Source of the DNA: Torreya grandis
Taxonomy: Eukaryota; Streptophyta; Pinopsida; Cupressales; Taxaceae
DNA: 64,000 nucleotides
NCBI GenBank assembly: GCA_037957365.1
Contig: JARHVA010004229.1
Coordinates: 1,563,001 to 1,627,000 of the forward strand
Direction of reading: 5' to 3'
Shown here: positions 60,601 through 64,000 of the stretch, one piece after another
How positions within the stretch are numbered: position 1 is the stretch's first letter
Layout: each line of letters starts with the position of its first letter
Program-made: the position numbers and the translations under genes
The notes under the pieces: generated by a model
What the model was told of the DNA's origin: nothing
Database searches by the model: none
Seen by the model: only the letters and a program-made list of their open reading frames with translations

Positions 60601-61214
60601 TACGCAACAACATTAGTACTAGAAACCCAACTCAAAATATGTAACTCCCCAAAAAATTGTGAAATTTTCCTAGTGTTTGGAATTGTACAGTGCAATGACA
60701 TTTGTATTGGAAAAAATCTCAAAGTATGTAACACACCAAATATTTTCAAAATTTGTCCTAGTTCTTTTAATTCCATTGTATAATGACTTTAGTAAGAGAA
60801 AGCATTTATATAAAATAATACAAAACCTTAAATATCTATATAAAATTTGTGTTATAAGTTGCAATAGGTAGCAACACTGATATGGGAAACTTTACTCAAA
60901 ATATGCAACACCCCAAATATTTCTAAATTTTTTTTTCAAGTGTTACAAATTATTTTGCACAATTACATCAGTATTAAAAACCTAATTCAAAATATTAGAC
61001 ATCCCAAATATTTCTTAAATTTTATATAATTTTGGAAATTATGTCATTAAATGACATTAGTATGGGAAACCTAACTCAAAATATTCAACACCCTAAATAT
61101 TTCTAAAATTTGTCCCAGTGTTGTAAATTGTGATACACAACAACATTGGTATGGGAAACCTAACTCAAAATATTAAACACCCAAAATATTTTTGAAATTA
61201 GTACCAATGTTGTA

Positions 61215-61256
<42 letters not shown>

Positions 61257-61480
61257 CAACATTTGTAAAGGAAACCAAACTCAAAATATGTAATAATCTA
61301 ATTATTTCCAAAACTTTTCCCAGTGCTATAAATTATGCCACACAATAGCATTGGTATAACAAACCTAACTGAAAATATGAAACCCATATAATATTTATAA
61401 AATTTGTCCTAGTATTTTGAAATGTGACATGCAATGACATATTTATAGAGAACCTAACACAAAATATACAACACCTAGAA
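57640..61480 (+). repeat. 88 bp satellite array inside the gypsy element, ~43 copies
   Basis: The same monomer and orientation as at 1331-16632, over 3.84 kb. The blocks CTCAAAATATGCAACACCCC, AAATATTTCTAAAATTTGTC and AATGACATTGGTATGGGAAA recur every 86-90 bp. Divergence looks similar to that of the large array. The left edge comes about 20 bp after the RNase H-integrase linker ceases to be readable, and the right edge comes about 10 bp before gag becomes readable. Two neighbouring monomers near 59095-59220 share a longer identical stretch, suggesting a local recent duplication. Confidence 0.95.
61215..61251. repeat. (GAT)n microsatellite within a satellite monomer
   Basis: About 12 GAT units sit at the point in a monomer where the others read GTGATGCACAA-like sequence. 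It probably grew from a GATGATG seed in that monomer. It has no coding role. Confidence 0.95.
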
Positions 61481-61489
61481 TATTATTGA

Positions 61490-62511
61490 AATCTTGGTTT
61501 GATATGAAACTTGGTAGTAAATGCAATCATTGCATTTTCTACATACGTAAGCTTGTTCGATGAAATAAGTTTCATTTCATGATATTTTAAAATATGACAT
61601 AAATCATCAAAATATTTAAACTTATTAAAGACACCAGACTCATGTAATGGCTAAATAAAACTTTTCTTAATTCTGTCTTGAATCTATTTATCTACCATTG
61701 GATTTGTCATTTTGGCCAACATTATTTTTTACCTCAAAACATATTCATAAATAGGTTCAATGGATTCTTGTTTGATCTTAGCAATTTTTGCATATGACAT
61801 ATTTTTAGTGATGTTAATAGAGAAATGTGATATAAACTTATCCTCTAGAGGTTTGAATTTTTTCATTGATTATATTGGTAAGTCATAGGACCATCTTAAA
61901 GCATAGTCTTTTAGGATCTTTGGAAATAATATGGTAAATTTTTTATCATTTGAATCATAATCAAGGCATGTTGCATAGAAAGATCAAAATTGTTATTTAG
62001 GATCACCATTGACATAATAAAATATGAACTTGGGTATAATAAAACTAGTTGAAAAGGGTGTAAAGATATCTTAGGTGATAGAGGATTATGAAATACATCT
62101 TGTGAATCAATATAATCAATTGATTTCAAATAATTTTTTTTAATGTTGATAACCTTAGCCTCCAAATCTTGATTAACTTGGAGAAGATTTTATAGAGTAT
62201 AGCCATTTGGATTTAGATTTGAGATTTCATAATCTACCAAAGTGGATGAAAACATCAGTTGTGTTGATGAAGGTATTGGAATGGGTAATTGAGTTTAAAT
62301 ATTAATTTTTTCCCATGGAGGATGTATCAATATTTTTATCATCTAAGGGTTCTCTATTATTAAATGTGGATGCCTTAACCTTAGCGTGTTTATTGACTTC
62401 TTCTTATGTAACATGTAAGAATTCATCAATTAATTCTTGATTTGTATTGATATGGTTGATTAAGGATTATTTATCTTTAGTTTTTAAATGATATTTCTTA
62501 ATATTTTTCAT
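61490..62511 (-). pseudogene. Ty3/gypsy gag remnant
   Basis: Gag would form the element's virus-like particle. A frame begins at an ATG at 62509-62511 with MKNIKKYHLKTKDK and a stop, continues through TNQELIDEFLHVT and KVKASTFNNREPLDDKNID, and reaches the retrotransposon gag core: YPKFIFYYVNGDPK (about 62030), FYATCLDYDSNDKKFTILFP and KDYALRWSYDLP (about 61990-61880). The ALRW-Y-LP motif is typical of the family. Towards the end, MSYAKIAKIKQESIEPIYEY and LAKMTNPMVDK (about 61800-61690) are readable. Many stops interrupt. There is no protease or zinc knuckle after it: within about 10 bp the satellite array starts. Orientation matches the integrase 4 kb away. Confidence 0.82.
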
Positions 62512-62513
62512 GT

Positions 62514-64000
62514 TTTATAAATGCAAATAAAGATGCCAAAAGTAATGAAAAAAATCAGATTTATAAATTACTAAAATCAAAAACCCTAACAGGTTGAAAA
62601 CCCTAGAGCAAGGTAAGAGTTGCATGAGAAGACATATAGGTTGGGTTCACCAAATTATTAACTATTTTTAGTATTGGTGTGAGGGTTAAAGGGGTGGAAT
62701 ATCCTAATAAAATGGATGAATAAAACTCTAAATTAATCTAGTTAAATTAATTTAGATAACATAATATATTGAATATATAAAATAACCAAATATATTAAGT
62801 TCAATGCAAATTGATATTATAATAATTTTAACATGAATAAGAGATAGTACTTATATTATTTACATATGTGTACATATATTAGAGATTTAAAAATGTAGAA
62901 TCTATCAGATTGATCATAGAATCTATCAGATTGATGCTCAAAATCCAATCATCATAATTTTAAGAATATTATTTTTGGAGACTTTGACACTTGTATTGAC
63001 CTATGGAAACTTACATCAATACTTATATCTATTTGATAATTATTTTGTCTTATAAATAATATTAATTGTATTGAAAAATGATCACCTATTCCTATTAGGG
63101 CTTTTTAAACCTTTATATTAACGTATCTGGATTGCACATACATGTTATGTATGATTTTCTATATCTCAAAACCCTACTTATTCACCTTAGGTTAGGTCGC
63201 CCTACCAAAAATGGGTTAGTGGGCTCATAAATCTAAGCTTACCTCAAGTAACCATTTATCAATGAGCATTTCCTACATATCCAATACTCCTAAGAGAGCC
63301 TCAAACATATGTAGTTCTCTTCTAAGTGTGGTCTTGTGTGTGTACAAGAGTTTACTATGCTATATGCAAGGTCATACAATGATATAACTTATAACTTGTC
63401 AAATAATATTGATGGGTTTTTATTTGAATGCTTCAATCTTGTAATATGATTTCTCATATGACTAGTATATAAATAGGTAAGAAAAGGGTAGTAGAATAAG
63501 TTGTGTAATTGATTGAATGAGCTTGCATAGGTGTTTTCTTAGTATTTTTTAGATATATAATGAGTAGGATTTGAATTGTATTTATACCACACCTTTTGAA
63601 AATGTCTAATATAAGGGTTAGATAAGATAAATAGGATAACTCATATGTTTTTAAATATTTGTAATTTGGATGAATTTTGAGGCACAAACACATGATAAAA
63701 CTAGACACTGACATCAATACTAATGTCCCTATAGAGGGAATACAAGTGTCTAGTAGGGTATAAATTTATTAAAGGTCTATAAATTGTAGTGAAGGACATA
63801 AATCATGTTTTAATATTTATGTAGTGTATAGGTGATATGGGTCATTTTAATGATAGGATCTATCCATAAGATAAGTAATTAGGCATAATTAAATGGTGAA
63901 TGTGAGCCTTTTAGTAGTAGGAGGGTCTAGAATTGAAGGGTATAGCCCTTATTGGTAATTTTCAAGTTTACAATAATGATATGATATATATAGTTATATT
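62514..64000. other. AT-rich sequence upstream of gag
   Basis: This is where the 5' leader and 5' LTR of the gypsy element should lie, but I could identify neither a primer binding site nor an LTR end. A 19 bp exact direct repeat, TAGAATCTATCAGATTGAT, occurs at 62896-62914 and 62917-62935. Open frames such as 63454-63717 (minus) show no recognised features. Confidence 0.4.

Overview
The window looks like plant nuclear DNA, probably heterochromatin. It is very AT-rich (roughly a quarter G+C by eye, not computed), CpG is conspicuously rare, and all recognisable coding sequence is plant-type LTR-retrotransposon (Ty1/copia and Ty3/gypsy) carrying many in-frame TAA/TAG/TGA codons where the families usually have CAA/CAG/CGA. 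That pattern fits long-term deamination of methylated cytosine. I found no intact host gene, tRNA, rRNA or CRISPR. The species cannot be fixed from the sequence; such low G+C is unusual among plants and is known in some holoparasites, but that is only a suggestion.

Layout: 1-1330 AT-rich unique sequence. 1331-16632 a 15.3 kb array of an ~88 bp satellite, about 170 diverged copies, all in one orientation. 16633-25510 a gene desert with traces of an older ~170 bp repeat. 25511-25875 a four-copy fragment of the 88 bp satellite in the opposite orientation, directly followed by a (TG)n tract (25879-25974) and a long (CA)n tract (26076-26347) that together form a giant inverted microsatellite. 26348-30750 AT-rich sequence with an orphan LTR end and initiator-Met-type primer binding site at 29741-29760. 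30751-40436 a complete-length but dead Ty1/copia element on the minus strand, with two ~2.8 kb LTRs, PBS and polypurine tract, but with most of gag deleted. 40437-43296 nothing recognised. 43297-50843 two tandem copies of a ~3.7 kb module, each holding the same unrecognised decayed minus-strand ORF.

50844-62513 is best read as one Ty3/gypsy-type element on the minus strand: gag (62511-61490), integrase (57620-56223), a further decayed ORF ending in a probable coiled coil (55290-53370) and a purine-rich tract near 52.5 kb. Protease, reverse transcriptase and RNase H are absent. Exactly in their place sits a second array (57640-61480, about 43 copies) of the same 88 bp satellite that fills the start of the window. 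A perfect 49 bp inverted repeat around an (AT)n core lies just past the integrase. 62514-64000 shows nothing recognisable.

No genes work together here in a functional sense. The interest lies in the relation between satellite and retroelement, the large inverted repeats, and the duplicated unknown ORF.
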